Assembly (NCBI RefSeq): GCF_007741535.1
Contig: NZ_CP036525.1
Coordinates: 5,146,001 to 5,210,000 of the forward strand
DNA: 64,000 nucleotides
Direction: 5' to 3'
DNA from: Rubripirellula lacrimiformis
Lineage (GTDB): Bacteria; Planctomycetota; Planctomycetia; Pirellulales; Pirellulaceae
The notes beneath the pieces were generated by a model that was given only the letters and a program-made list of their open reading frames with translations, did not search any database and had not been told where the DNA came from. Below are positions 63,303 through 64,000 of this stretch, piece after piece. Both the position numbers and the translations under genes were made by a program. The number at the start of each line of letters is the position of its first letter. Position 1 is the first letter of the stretch.

Positions 63303-63848
63303 ATGAATGCAAAGCCAGATTGGAATACGGCGCAAAGCGACACGCAGCCCAGCGAACTCGCAGGACCGCACACGTCACCGGGCGACGCTGGAACACACCA
63401 CAATTCCCTCAACGATGGGCCGCATACGGCGATCCATTCATCCCACCAAAAGTGCAGCTATCCGGTCGACCGACCGTGGATCCTTTGCATTGACGATGAC
63501 GTTGATTTTTCGAACGGCCTGAAATGGACACTGCAGTCCAGCGGGTTCGAAGTGGTCCGAGCATTCGAAGGCGAACAGGGGTATCGATTCGCATTCGACT
63601 TAGATCCGGCGGTCATCCTGCTGGACCTTGGACTTCCGAAGATTGGCGGTGAAGAGTGGCTGGCCCACCTAACTCTGCACCCCGACACGTCTCACATCCC
63701 AGTCATCATCGTCACGGCAATGAACGAACAGGGACTGCACGACCGACTGCTATCGCAGGGTGCCAAGGCCGTGTTTCAAAAACCCGTCAGCGCCATCGCA
63801 CTGATTCGAAAAATCAAACAACTCTCCGGCAGCGACCAGGCACAGTAA
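63303..63848 (+). CDS. Response regulator 3: N-extended receiver
   Basis: 181 residues. A 65-residue His/Ser/Thr/Gln-rich N-terminus (NTAQSDTQPSELAGPH...) precedes a REC domain: WILCIDDDVDFSNGLKW, Asp in AVILLDLGLPKIGG, Thr in VIIVTAMNEQ, Lys in VFQKPVSA. No output domain. ATG at 63303; the frame is open to 63201. The remaining about 150 bases to the window end are non-coding on inspection. Confidence 0.88.
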   Translation: MNAKPDWNTAQSDTQPSELAGPHTSPGDAGTHHNSLNDGPHTAIHSSHQKCSYPVDRPWILCIDDDVDFSNGLKWTLQSSGFEVVRAFEGEQGYRFAFDLDPAVILLDLGLPKIGGEEWLAHLTLHPDTSHIPVIIVTAMNEQGLHDRLLSQGAKAVFQKPVSAIALIRKIKQLSGSDQAQ

Positions 63849-64000
63849 CCCGGTGGACACCGAGATCCGGGCACTGCCACCGCAGAATATCTCAGCCGAC
63901 GCGTGAAACAAACGTGAAACGCAACCAAGCCGACTGCACCGAATGAATTCCATTCGGCTTGCCGGGCTTGCCGAACGGGGGTGACCGCGATGGCGGTGAC

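Overview
The window looks like a chromosomal segment of a planctomycete of the Pirellulaceae (Rhodopirellula-like). The clues are a YTV-repeat cysteine-rich wall protein, a DUF1573 protein, a secreted sulfatase, several very long genes, genes on both strands with long AT/GC-mixed intergenic gaps, and several short dispersed or palindromic intergenic repeats. No phage, integrase, transposase, CRISPR array or rRNA operon was found.

Layout. 1-16389 is a type II secretion (T2SS) locus: gspH-like (cut by the left edge), gspG, gspF, gspE and a giant 2250-residue protein built of about 27 secretin N-type modules on the minus strand. Divergent from it are a long secretin (gspD) and an overlapping lipoprotein gene. 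16557-21311 carries a Crp/Fnr regulator, an ECF sigma factor with a small zinc anti-sigma protein, a secreted SGNH esterase flanked by two 16-bp tandem repeats, a frameshifted secreted-protein gene and a secreted esterase. 21455-25765 has a UvrA-family ATPase, tRNA-Ser(GGA) with a clear terminator, and Rho with a Gly/Arg-rich N-terminus. 26798-33969 holds a 2Fe-2S ferredoxin, bacterioferritin, a thioredoxin-YHS-like fusion, an array of about 107-bp palindromic repeats, a HEAT/TPR protein, an STN-like protein and a CDP-alcohol phosphatidyltransferase. 34673-40028 holds the YTV protein, a DUF1573 protein, a ROK kinase and a GNAT-like protein.

40156-44180 has a protein kinase fused to an Hsp70-like domain, divergent from hemC. 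44311-55009 contains two ABC systems: a GntR(YtrA-type)-ATPase-permease operon with a candidate operator, and a GldA / GldF-GldG fusion / DUF4340 set. 55389-60561 has a small secreted protein, two GNAT acetyltransferases (one RimI-like), a sulfatase-SGNH fusion and a DUF1697 protein. 60868-63848 is a compact signalling cluster: a REC-histidine kinase followed by three stand-alone receiver proteins with no output domain.

The strongest candidates for something under-described are the giant multi-module secretin-N protein paired with an N-extended secretin, the kinase-Hsp70 fusion with a degenerate nucleotide site, and the output-less kinase/receiver cluster. Functions were assigned by reading motifs; no database search was run, and start codons are stated where they were chosen over longer alternatives.
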